From: Clostridiales bacterium
GTDB lineage: Bacteria > Bacillota > Clostridia > Lachnospirales > Lachnospiraceae
Direction of reading: 5' to 3'
DNA: 61,143 nt
Assembly (NCBI GenBank): GCA_018369015.1
Contig: JAGZDD010000006.1
Coordinates: 1-61,143 of the forward strand
The number at the start of each line of letters is the position of its first letter. Position 1 is the first letter of the stretch. Position numbers and translations under genes: made by a program. Below, piece after piece: positions 25,743 to 32,959 of this stretch. The notes below the pieces were generated by a model. That model saw only the letters and a program-made list of their open reading frames with translations, did not search any database and was not told the origin of the DNA.

Positions 25743-26867
25743 TCATTTTCCATAAACATTCTGGTAAAAATACGCCCTACATTCACTTAAATCCGGAATC
25801 AGCACATCCATCGCCGTTCCGTCCTTGGCAAAAACCCGCACCTCATCATACATATCATCCGCAGGAAGGCGGTAGGTTTCCAGCTGATCCACGCCCATGG
25901 AAAGCACATCTACGCCAATTCCAAGGATCTGCGAGTTTGACATATCCGTTGTCATCAGCGGGAAAAGCTGGTCGATAAGCTCCAGCATCTGGGTAATACT
26001 AATGTCCTTCATCTTATCGAATACGGCCATGAGCACACGGCGCTGCCGGTCCGTCCGCTCAAAATCTCCGTCGCCTACTTTACGGATACGGGCATATTCT
26101 AACGCCTTCTCTCCGTCCAGATGGTTGGTACCCTCCACTAAATACCAGTCCTTATGCTTTTTATTCAAATGCTTAACCTCCGCGCTGTTAAGCTCCATAT
26201 CTACGCCGCCGATCACATCAATGACCGCTTCAAAGCCGTCAAAATTCACTTCAACATTCCCGTCAATTTTTATAGCAAAATTTTTAGCAATCGTTTCATC
26301 TAAAAGCTCCATGCCGCCAAAGGCGTAGGCCGCATTGATCCGGTTATCGCTGTATCCCGGAATCTGTACGTACATATCCCTCATTAGTGAGGTTAAAGAA
26401 ATCTTTCCTGTATTCTTATTAATGGACACAATAATCATAGAATCCGAACGGGCCTGCCGCTCCCAGGCTCTCGCGTCCTGTCCGATGAGCAAAATATTCG
26501 TAACCCCCTCCTGGGTAAATGCCCGGGCGTCACTATCCCATTCAATATCCTCCGGCAGGGCAGTCTGCATACTCTCCCCCATGGTTTCACCGGTTTCAAA
26601 ATACTCCTCCTCCGGCGCAATCGCCGTCTGCTCCTGCTCATCTACACGGTTAATCTTCCCAAGCTTGCTCTGCATATAGCCATAAATAACCGCAGCCCCA
26701 ACAATAAGAATCACTGCAATGGCAATAAGCACCCGAGCCCATATTGGAACCCGGCGGCGTTTTATATATCCGTCAGCTTTTTCATTCGCCTTAGAATCCC
26801 CCGGCTCATGTTTTTTTTCCTTATCTTCCTCAGCCGTCTTGTTATCATCAGGTTTACCCACAATCAT
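25743..26867 (-). CDS. LytR-CpsA-Psr (LCP) family phosphotransferase
   Basis: A 374-residue membrane-anchored enzyme. A charged cytoplasmic tail (KKHEPGDSKANEKADGYIKR) is followed by a single helix at about residues 48-70 (VLIAIAVILIVGAAVIYGYM) and an external LCP domain: GVTNILLIGQDARAWERQAR, DSMIIVSINKNTGKISLTSL, MRDMYVQIPGYSDNRINAAY and EYARIRKVGDGDFERTDRQR. The conserved Arg and Asp residues bind polyprenyl pyrophosphate. LCP proteins attach teichoic acids or polysaccharides to peptidoglycan. The start is ambiguous: ATG 26867 or GTG 26861 near AGGAGG. It is the first gene of the LCP-esterase-esterase-ATP-grasp operon. Confidence 0.92.
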   Translation of the reverse strand: MIVGKPDDNKTAEEDKEKKHEPGDSKANEKADGYIKRRRVPIWARVLIAIAVILIVGAAVIYGYMQSKLGKINRVDEQEQTAIAPEEEYFETGETMGESMQTALPEDIEWDSDARAFTQEGVTNILLIGQDARAWERQARSDSMIIVSINKNTGKISLTSLMRDMYVQIPGYSDNRINAAYAFGGMELLDETIAKNFAIKIDGNVEVNFDGFEAVIDVIGGVDMELNSAEVKHLNKKHKDWYLVEGTNHLDGEKALEYARIRKVGDGDFERTDRQRRVLMAVFDKMKDISITQMLELIDQLFPLMTTDMSNSQILGIGVDVLSMGVDQLETYRLPADDMYDEVRVFAKDGTAMDVLIPDLSECRAYFYQNVYGK

Positions 26868-27360
26868 ACCTCCTACTTCACTCACCTGTTATTTTTCGCG
26901 GACAACGAGCCGAAGCAAAGCGCAGACCACTACTTGTTAAGCGCCGACCGCAATGAAACATAAACCACATACACCCTTTCAGCCATGCGGCTACATTGAG
27001 CTGTTATATTATATTGATTATATAGCATTTGAAAAAAAAGGGCAATAAAAATGCATGGCAAAAGCCAGGGGTCTGCGGCTTACAGAGTACTTGCAAACCA
27101 CAGCGAAACTATATTAGTTCATAATAAACTTTTATGCCGCGCTGCGCGGCTCCACCACGCATGAAAGCAAGGATTGCTCCGCGCCTGCGGAGGCTACGCT
27201 GCCGCTCCGGTCATTACTGGCACGCAGCAACCGTGTTCATACTTTGGGGAAATTACAGTGTTTTATAGAGTCTGAGAAAAATATACAAAATAAAGAAATA
27301 AACATCGTAAAATATGCAAATAGAAATCAGAATAAAATATATGCTACAATACAAATGTGA
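26868..27360. repeat. Gene-free region with mosaic repeat and a possible promoter
   Basis: About 490 bp without a gene. 27130-27260 is a repeat block: ATGCCGCGCTGCGCGGC palindrome, GGATTGCTCCGCGCC (matching the reverse of the 22.7-kb block), CGGTCATTACTGGCACGCAG, and CATACTTTGGGG. 27330-27351 contains an extended -10 (TGCTACAAT) that could drive the protease gene; its -35 is weak. The rest is AT-rich sequence. Confidence 0.5.
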
Positions 27361-27393
27361 AGTAAAAAATAATTTCTTACGAAATTATTTACT
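27361..27393. repeat. AT-rich inverted repeat at the broken 5' end of the protease gene
   Basis: AGTAAAAAATAATTTC and GAAATTATTTACT form a stem with a TTAC loop and a 2-nt bulge. It lies exactly where the ribosome site and signal peptide of the downstream protease should be. It may be an insertion or the scar of a deletion. Confidence 0.6.
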
Positions 27394-27488
27394 GACAATT
27401 ATTCGCCAGTAATGCCGCGGGAGATGAATTAGTGCTTATTGAATCTCAGAATAATTTGGACAGTTATATGGATAGGTAAAAAGAGGCT

Positions 27489-28526
27489 GTGGCAGCAGTA
27501 GAAAGCATATATAGCCATTTTACTCAAAATGGTAATAATACAATTATTTATCCAGCTGAATATGCAGGGGAATATTTGGTAGATGATCAATTAAATATAC
27601 TTTTGACGGATATGTCAGATAGTGTCATGCAAAAATACCGTACTTGGGCTAACTACTATGATAAATTAAATTTTGAGCAAGCGCAATATTCCCTTAATCA
27701 ACTTAATTCGATTAGAGATTCCTTTGATTCATTAGCCGATGACTATGCATTAGTTTCTTATGGCGTAGACCGCCAAAACAATAACGTTTTTGTAAATGTG
27801 GAACCTCAGGATGCCGATGCGTTACAGAATTATCTTGCCAGAACGAGATCCGCTTATCCGGTGGTCATATCAGAAAGTGAGCCGATCATTGCTACGGCAT
27901 CTCTTTATGGCGGAGATGGGATAGGAATTATAAGCGGCAATAGTACTGCATCTATTTGTATTGGTGGAACTTATAACGGTCAAAATGCTGTTCTAACCTG
28001 TGGGCATGGGTTTAATACGAAAAACACAATTTATAAAGGCAGTTCTGCGATTGGAAAGATTGCTTTGAAACGTTTTGGCGGCTGGGATGGCGATTTTTCA
28101 ATTATAACTTTAAACAGCGGATATACACCTACAAATAAAGTATATTCTTCAAGCGGAACAAATTCAATTAAAGGATGTACTTATTATCCAGCGGCAGGAA
28201 ACGCTATTTATAAATATGGAAAAACAACAGGATATGCCTACGGAACAATTAATCAGGTAGATGTAACTGTTAATGTTTCAGATGGTTTCTCAGAGCAGGC
28301 TACCGTAAAAGGCCTTTATGGAACATCCGTCCATAACAATTCAGGAAGTACACCTATTGATAGTGGAGACAGCGGCGGTCCTGTTTATTTAAAAAATGGT
28401 TCGTCATACAACATTACAGGAATCATTTCAGCAAAAGGAAAAAATCAAAGCGGCGCTTATCAAACAATGTATTTTTCACCTATAAGGACGGCTACTGGCC
28501 TGGGATTTTCTGTAAAAACAAATTAG
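27489..28526 (+). CDS. Trypsin-like (S1) serine protease lacking its signal peptide
   Basis: The intact frame codes for 345 residues with an N-terminal propeptide-like part (1-130) and a chymotrypsin-fold domain. Catalytic residues are His173 (LTCGHG), Asp202 (WDGDFS) and Ser295 (DSGDSGGPV). Such enzymes are secreted, but no signal peptide is present. In the same frame upstream, codons from 27399 read LFASNAAGDELVLIESQNNL then DSYMDR, then TAA at 27477 and on into this frame, so the 5' end of the gene is broken by a stop and by loss of the signal sequence. The start shown (GTG) has no good ribosome site. Probably a decaying gene. Confidence 0.8.
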   Translation: MAAVESIYSHFTQNGNNTIIYPAEYAGEYLVDDQLNILLTDMSDSVMQKYRTWANYYDKLNFEQAQYSLNQLNSIRDSFDSLADDYALVSYGVDRQNNNVFVNVEPQDADALQNYLARTRSAYPVVISESEPIIATASLYGGDGIGIISGNSTASICIGGTYNGQNAVLTCGHGFNTKNTIYKGSSAIGKIALKRFGGWDGDFSIITLNSGYTPTNKVYSSSGTNSIKGCTYYPAAGNAIYKYGKTTGYAYGTINQVDVTVNVSDGFSEQATVKGLYGTSVHNNSGSTPIDSGDSGGPVYLKNGSSYNITGIISAKGKNQSGAYQTMYFSPIRTATGLGFSVKTN

Positions 28527-28534
28527 TATGCATA

Positions 28535-28575
28535 AATAGTGATATAGTGCCTGTAACAGGCACTATATCACTATT
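28535..28575. terminator. Perfect 20-bp palindrome after the protease gene
   Basis: AATAGTGATATAGTGCCTGT and its exact complement are separated by one base. It lies eight bases after the protease stop codon and ends next to the GGGGGA ribosome site of the next gene. There is no T-run. It may stop transcription, control the next gene by masking its ribosome site region, or bind a protein. Confidence 0.6.
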
Positions 28576-28589
28576 ATGGGGGATTTATC

Positions 28590-29390
28590 ATGTTATCCAT
28601 TCAAAAATTGTTACATGCCTGGATTTTTATGATCTGCGTCGTCCTTTTAACCGTGCGTTTTTTGCATACCACATGTTACAATAAGGTTTTAACGGATGAT
28701 TTTGTTCCCGATGAAAAATATACAGATTATCTGGAAAATGACCGGATGGAAGATGTTGATGTAGAAAAGCTATACAACCGTTATGCACGTGCCCTAATAG
28801 AGATGCCCTATTTTTCTGAATCTATTATTTTGGATCGGGATATTTATTATTATACAGAACCCGACGTACATTCAGAGATTATGTACACGTTAAAAGCAGG
28901 GGAGACTTATTATTTTTACGGGTCTAAGCTGGAACCTACACTCTTAAGTTTTGCCACATATGACCGCGGCTGGAGATACGCCCTTCCCTTGCCGGATGAG
29001 CAGCAGTATCAGTCAGTCACTCAGTATAGGCAGATGACGACAGACGAAAGAGAGGGCATATCGGAGGTCCCTTATACGGATCAGGAATTTGGGTATATAC
29101 AACTTAAAGATCTCGTGTATATCACCCGGAAATTCATGTTCGATTCCGGATATTTTACATTCTGGGAAAAGGTTCAGATGCTTTATGATGATCGGTATGG
29201 CCTTGGCTTTCTTTATGGCGAGGATGAATTTTTTTGGCGGGAGGGTATGTATATTTCCCCGGACCTTTATCTGCCGTATTGGAGAAGAACAGAAAAGCTT
29301 CTTTTGGTTCTTATTCTCTTGTCCGCCGCAGGATACGGGATGGGGCCAGTTAAAAGAAAGCGGAATTATCACATAAGAAATGGGAAGTGA
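28590..29390 (+). CDS. Unknown membrane-anchored protein with SH3-like region
   Basis: A 266-residue protein that I do not recognise. It has a hydrophobic N-terminal helix (AWIFMICVVLLTVRFL), a long external, Tyr- and acid-rich middle, and a second helix near the end (LLLVLILLSAAGYGMG) with a basic tail (KRKRNYHIRNGK). About residues 88-112 (IYYYTEPDVHSEIMYTLKAG) resemble the start of bacterial SH3 domains. So it probably spans the membrane twice with its main domain outside. GGGGGA is ten bases before ATG. It follows the protease gene, but the palindrome between them leaves operon membership open. Confidence 0.7.
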   Translation: MLSIQKLLHAWIFMICVVLLTVRFLHTTCYNKVLTDDFVPDEKYTDYLENDRMEDVDVEKLYNRYARALIEMPYFSESIILDRDIYYYTEPDVHSEIMYTLKAGETYYFYGSKLEPTLLSFATYDRGWRYALPLPDEQQYQSVTQYRQMTTDEREGISEVPYTDQEFGYIQLKDLVYITRKFMFDSGYFTFWEKVQMLYDDRYGLGFLYGEDEFFWREGMYISPDLYLPYWRRTEKLLLVLILLSAAGYGMGPVKRKRNYHIRNGK

Positions 29391-29432
29391 AATACTCCTC
29401 GTTTTCCCCTTGGCCCGGCCAGGGATTTGAAA

Positions 29433-29461
29433 TTGCAAAGCAACTCCGGTTATGCTAAAAT
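29433..29461 (+). promoter_or_regulatory. Predicted SigA promoter of the small CDCPAC protein
   Basis: -35 TTGCAA at 29433-29438, a 17-base spacer, and an extended -10 TGC-TAAAAT at 29453-29461. It lies about 100 bp upstream of the ATG at 29564. A short GCCGC-AAAG-GCGGC hairpin is found in the leader. Confidence 0.6.
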
Positions 29462-29563
29462 AAAAGAGCCAAATAAAAAATCGGCAATCACAAGAAACGC
29501 CGCAAAGGCGGCATACCTGGATGCCGTGAAATACCGGCAAAAAAGAGGAAAGAAGGTATATTT

Positions 29564-29923
29564 ATGGAGAAACAGATTTTAGATTTTGTTGTTGAAAAGA
29601 CTCGCGAATTAATTGACGCCCCAACATGCAGCAGTGAAACAAAGGATAGTGCCAATGCATGGCTTGCTGCGGTAGGAACCGAAAACGAAGCTGATGAAAC
29701 GAAAAAATATATTGCAGAGCTGGAAGCTGATATTATGCCAATTGACCAGCTTATCGGATTCTCCGAGTCCGAAGCCGGCATGACCTATTTCGGCGCAGAC
29801 GCCGCTAAAGGCATTGCCGCCCATGCCAAAGAAATTAAAGCTGCCGGGGCTAAATACTGCGATTGCCCTGCCTGCGCAGCCGTAGAGGCGATTCTTGCTA
29901 AAAAGGATGAGATGTTAAAATAG
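29564..29923 (+). CDS. Small conserved acidic protein with CDCPAC motif, function unknown
   Basis: A 119-residue soluble, acidic, helical protein. The C-terminal part contains GAKYCDCPACAAVEAILAKK, with three cysteines, and a fourth cysteine is near residue 22 (APTCSSE). Similar small proteins are widespread in Lachnospiraceae and are often labelled as Hsp90-like chaperones in databases; nothing in the sequence shows an Hsp90 ATPase, so I do not use that name as a function. The cysteines could bind a metal or form disulfides. It has its own promoter and a strong terminator, so it is a single-gene, probably well-expressed unit. Confidence 0.8.
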   Translation: MEKQILDFVVEKTRELIDAPTCSSETKDSANAWLAAVGTENEADETKKYIAELEADIMPIDQLIGFSESEAGMTYFGADAAKGIAAHAKEIKAAGAKYCDCPACAAVEAILAKKDEMLK

Positions 29924-29959
29924 GCCGCCACAACAGACAATAAACCCTTTAATAACTTA

Positions 29960-29995
29960 ATGCCCCGCAGCTTATACTGCCGGGGCATTTTTTTA
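29960..29995 (+). terminator. Rho-independent terminator
   Basis: ATGCCCCGCAG and CTG-CCGGGGCAT form a strong stem with a short loop (CTTATA) followed by seven T residues. It lies 37 bases after the stop of the small CDCPAC protein. Confidence 0.92.
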
Positions 29996-30115
29996 TTTAA
30001 TAGGAACTTCCTTTCCTATTAAATAAAAACACTCCGCTTTGGATGCGCACTTGCGCAGAGCGGAAATTTGTCGCTAAAGCGACCGCGCTCGGCGCAAGAC
30101 TATACGATTAAATCC
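29992..30115. repeat. Stem-loop chain related to the 22.7-kb block
   Basis: A perfect 15-bp stem TTTATTTAATAGGAA/TTCCTATTAAATAAA (29992-30027), then CACTCCGCTTTGGATGCGCA with a GCGC-containing hairpin, GTCGCTAAAGCGAC, and CGCGCTCGGCGCAAG. The order, AT-rich palindrome then CTCCGCTTTGGAT, matches the reverse complement of 22740-22816. Confidence 0.75.
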
Positions 30116-30168
30116 GGCGAAAATCAGGCGCAAGTTGCCTGTAAAATTTTTTGCCAGCTTCATACATA

Positions 30169-30193
30169 GGGCGCGTCAGGCTTGACGCTGCCC
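30169..30193 (-). terminator. Hairpin after atpC, probable operon terminator
   Basis: On the minus strand GGGCAGCGTCA pairs with TGACGC-GCCC (one bulge, 4-nt loop), starting at the atpC stop codon. No T-run follows directly, but an AAATTTTTT-type tract lies about 25 bases further on. It is the only obvious candidate for the end of the ATP synthase operon. Confidence 0.55.
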
Positions 30194-30610
30194 TTACTTT
30201 CCATATCTTGCGGCCAGCTCAAGCCGTATCTTGGCCCTGCCAAGAGCCAGCCTGGCCCTTGCAGCGTCAAGCTCCTGCGCATTTTCAGACAGACGGCGCT
30301 CGGCACGGATTTTAGCTTCATTGGCACGGTTAATGTCGATCTCCTCCGGCCATTCGGCAATTTCAGCTAAAACAGTGATCTTATCCGGCAGAATCTCGAT
30401 AAAGCCATCGTGAACCGCCGCATATTTATCTTGCCCGCCGGCCTCCACAATATGAAGAATACCGGGCTTTAAAATATTCGTCATAGGGATATGCCCGGCA
30501 TAAACGCCAATCTCCCCCTCTGTCGTGGACATTTCCACCATAGACGCCTGCCCCCTGTAAAAAACTCTATCCGGGGAAACAATTTCCAATTCAAATAATT
30601 TATCTGCCAT
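30194..30610 (-). CDS. atpC: ATP synthase F1 epsilon subunit
   Basis: A 138-residue central-stalk protein. The N-terminal beta sandwich includes LFELEIVSPDRVFYRGQASM, TEGEIGVYAGHIPMTN and VHDGFIEILPDKITVLAEIA. The C-terminal helical hairpin (INRANEAKIRAERRLSENAQ) can inhibit rotation in this family. It is the last gene of the ATP synthase operon, 18 bp after atpD, and has normal length. Confidence 0.97.
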   Translation of the reverse strand: MADKLFELEIVSPDRVFYRGQASMVEMSTTEGEIGVYAGHIPMTNILKPGILHIVEAGGQDKYAAVHDGFIEILPDKITVLAEIAEWPEEIDINRANEAKIRAERRLSENAQELDAARARLALGRAKIRLELAARYGK

Positions 30611-30628
30611 TTTCTCACCTGTCCGACT

Positions 30629-32020
30629 TTACTGGCACCTCGCAAGAACATCATCAATATTTCCCGCATTGAGGAAATAGCTCTCTGGAATATCATCATG
30701 CTTGCCTTCAATAATTTCCTTAAAGCCCTGAATCGTTTCTGACAAAGGAACATAGCGCCCGGTAAGGCCCGTAAATTGTTCGGCCACGAAAAAGGGCTGC
30801 GACAAGAAACGCTGTACCTTTCTTGCCCGGGAAACAATAAGCTTTTCTTCTTCAGATAATTCATCCATTCCAAGAATCGCAATAATATCCTGAAGCTCCT
30901 TGTATCTTTGCAAAATCTCCTGAACCCCACGGGCTACGCTGTAATGCTCCTCTCCGACAACCCTCGGGTCAAGAATACGGCTTGTGGATTCTAACGGGTC
31001 AACCGCCGGGTAAATCCCCAGCTCCACAATCGAGCGGGAAAGAACAGTTGTCGCATCCAGATGCGCAAAGGTTGTCGCCGGCGCCGGGTCTGTCAGGTCA
31101 TCTGCAGGTACATAAACGGCCTGAACGGACGTAATCGAACCGGATTTTGTGGATGTAATACGCTCCTGGAGAGCGCCCATTTCTGTCTGAAGGGTCGGCT
31201 GATAGCCTACAGCGCTGGGAATACGGCCAAGCAGAGCCGATACCTCAGAACCAGCCTGGGTAAAGCGGAAAATATTGTCAATAAACAACAAAACATCCTT
31301 GCCGCCGTGGTCCCGGAAATATTCTGCCATCGTAAGCCCCGTAAGCCCAACACGCATACGCGCTCCCGGAGGCTCATTCATTTGTCCGAACACCATGGTC
31401 GTCTTATTAATAACGCCTGACTCCGTCATTTCATAATATAAGTCATTACCCTCCCGGGTGCGCTCGCCTACGCCGGTAAATACCGAATAGCCGCCATGCT
31501 CCGTAGCTACATTTCTTATAAGCTCCTGGATCAGCACGGTTTTCCCAACGCCCGCGCCTCCAAACAGGCCGATCTTTCCCCCCTTCTGGTAAGGGCAGAG
31601 AAGGTCGACAACTTTAATCCCCGTTTCCAGGATTTCTTTCGCATCTGACAGCTCCTCAAACTTCGGCGCCTTCCGGTGGATCGGAAGATGGTATTTTGCC
31701 TCAGGCGCAGGCTTATTGTCAATGGCCTCGCCGAGGACATTGAAAATACGTCCAAGCGTTTCCTCTCCCACAGGAACCGTGATCGGCCCGCCAGTGCTTA
31801 TCGCCTCCATTCCCCGGACAAGTCCGTCCGTCGGCCCCATGGCAATGCAGCGCACCGTATCGTCGCCAAGGTGCTGGGCAACCTCGACAACAAGCTGCCC
31901 GCCATCCTTGCGGGTAATATGAATGGCATCATTAATCTCAGGGAGCATGCCTTCGGGAAATTTTATATCCAGCACCGCCCCAATAATCTGAGTAACTTTG
32001 CCTGTACTCTTTTCTGACAT
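30629..32020 (-). CDS. atpD: ATP synthase F1 beta subunit
   Basis: A 463-residue catalytic subunit. The Walker A motif is GGAGVGKTVLIQE, the catalytic Glu and Arg lie in GVGERTREGNDLYYEM, Walker B is in DVLLFIDNIFRFTQAG, and the DELSEED-like loop is MDELSEEEKL. The full length matches the family (460-480). It is 36 bp downstream of atpG and 18 bp upstream of atpC. Confidence 0.98.
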   Translation of the reverse strand: MSEKSTGKVTQIIGAVLDIKFPEGMLPEINDAIHITRKDGGQLVVEVAQHLGDDTVRCIAMGPTDGLVRGMEAISTGGPITVPVGEETLGRIFNVLGEAIDNKPAPEAKYHLPIHRKAPKFEELSDAKEILETGIKVVDLLCPYQKGGKIGLFGGAGVGKTVLIQELIRNVATEHGGYSVFTGVGERTREGNDLYYEMTESGVINKTTMVFGQMNEPPGARMRVGLTGLTMAEYFRDHGGKDVLLFIDNIFRFTQAGSEVSALLGRIPSAVGYQPTLQTEMGALQERITSTKSGSITSVQAVYVPADDLTDPAPATTFAHLDATTVLSRSIVELGIYPAVDPLESTSRILDPRVVGEEHYSVARGVQEILQRYKELQDIIAILGMDELSEEEKLIVSRARKVQRFLSQPFFVAEQFTGLTGRYVPLSETIQGFKEIIEGKHDDIPESYFLNAGNIDDVLARCQ

Positions 32021-32056
32021 AATTTGTATTATTCACTCCTTTACCGCGCCTTTGGA

Positions 32057-32959
32057 CTACGCCAGCGCCTCAGAACCAGAAACAATTTCTGTGATTTCCT
32101 GGGTAATTGCCCCCTGTCTGGCTCTGTTATAGCTCAATGTCAGCGCATCGATCATCTCCTCGGCATTGCTCGTGGCATTATCCATGGCCGTCATCCTGGC
32201 GCCGTTTTCCGAGGCCACAGCCTCCATAAGCGCCCCATAAATTAAGCTGCACACGTATTTGGGAACAATCTCATTAAGCGCCTCCGGCGCGGACGGTTCA
32301 TAGTTCATAGGAAGCTCCCCGCCCCGTAAAGCGCCGCCGGCGCCCAAGCTGTTTCCCTCAGATGCGAAGCTTTGTTCCGTTCCCGTTTCTGCCGGGCTTA
32401 CCGGCAAAAGCCGAAGCAGCCTTGGAATATGCACAACCGTATTTTTAAAACTTGTATAAGCCAGATAAATTTCCCCGATCCTTCCTGCGGCAAAATCATC
32501 CAGCACTTCCTTTCCAATACTCCGGGCGTCGCTGTAAAGCGGAGCCTCAATCACATCGGAATAATCCTTTGCAACCGTATAGCCATGGTGGGAAAGAACA
32601 TCCTTCCCTTTACGGCCAATCGTATAGAGAATTACATTTTCCGGCTCAAATCCGGCTCCGGTAATCAGCTTAATAATATTCGCATTATAGCCCCCGGCCA
32701 GCCCCCGGTTCGATGTGATAACAATAACGGCCTTCCTGTCACAGCCGCTCCCGGTCAGATACGGATGGATCATATTTCCGGTCCTTGCCAGGATGGATGT
32801 CACTGTTTCATACATTTTATCGAAATACGGCTTAGAGCCTTCCGCTTTTCCTTTAGCCTTCTGAAACTTTACTGTAGATACAAGTTTCATCGCCTTAGTA
32901 ATCTGCGCGGTACTCTGGATACTTCCTTTGCGCCGTTTTATTTCTCTCATAGAGGCCAT
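32057..32959 (-). CDS. atpG: ATP synthase F1 gamma subunit
   Basis: A 300-residue rotor shaft. The N-terminal helix MASMREIKRRKGSIQSTAQI then TKAMKLVSTVKFQKA and the C-terminal helix GARMTAMDNATSNAEEMIDA then LTLSYNRARQGAITQEITEI are the conserved coiled coil. The central domain contains VIVITSNRGLAGGYNANIIK. An extra Gly/Ser-rich loop (about residues 195-220, SFASEGNSLGAGGALRGGEL) makes it slightly longer than the usual 285-290 residues. The ATG directly follows the atpA stop codon. Confidence 0.97.
   Translation of the reverse strand: MASMREIKRRKGSIQSTAQITKAMKLVSTVKFQKAKGKAEGSKPYFDKMYETVTSILARTGNMIHPYLTGSGCDRKAVIVITSNRGLAGGYNANIIKLITGAGFEPENVILYTIGRKGKDVLSHHGYTVAKDYSDVIEAPLYSDARSIGKEVLDDFAAGRIGEIYLAYTSFKNTVVHIPRLLRLLPVSPAETGTEQSFASEGNSLGAGGALRGGELPMNYEPSAPEALNEIVPKYVCSLIYGALMEAVASENGARMTAMDNATSNAEEMIDALTLSYNRARQGAITQEITEIVSGSEALA

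Noticed and set aside
29564..29923. Hsp90 chaperone
   Set aside because: The protein has 119 residues with none of the GHKL ATPase motifs; the label would rest only on memory of database names.
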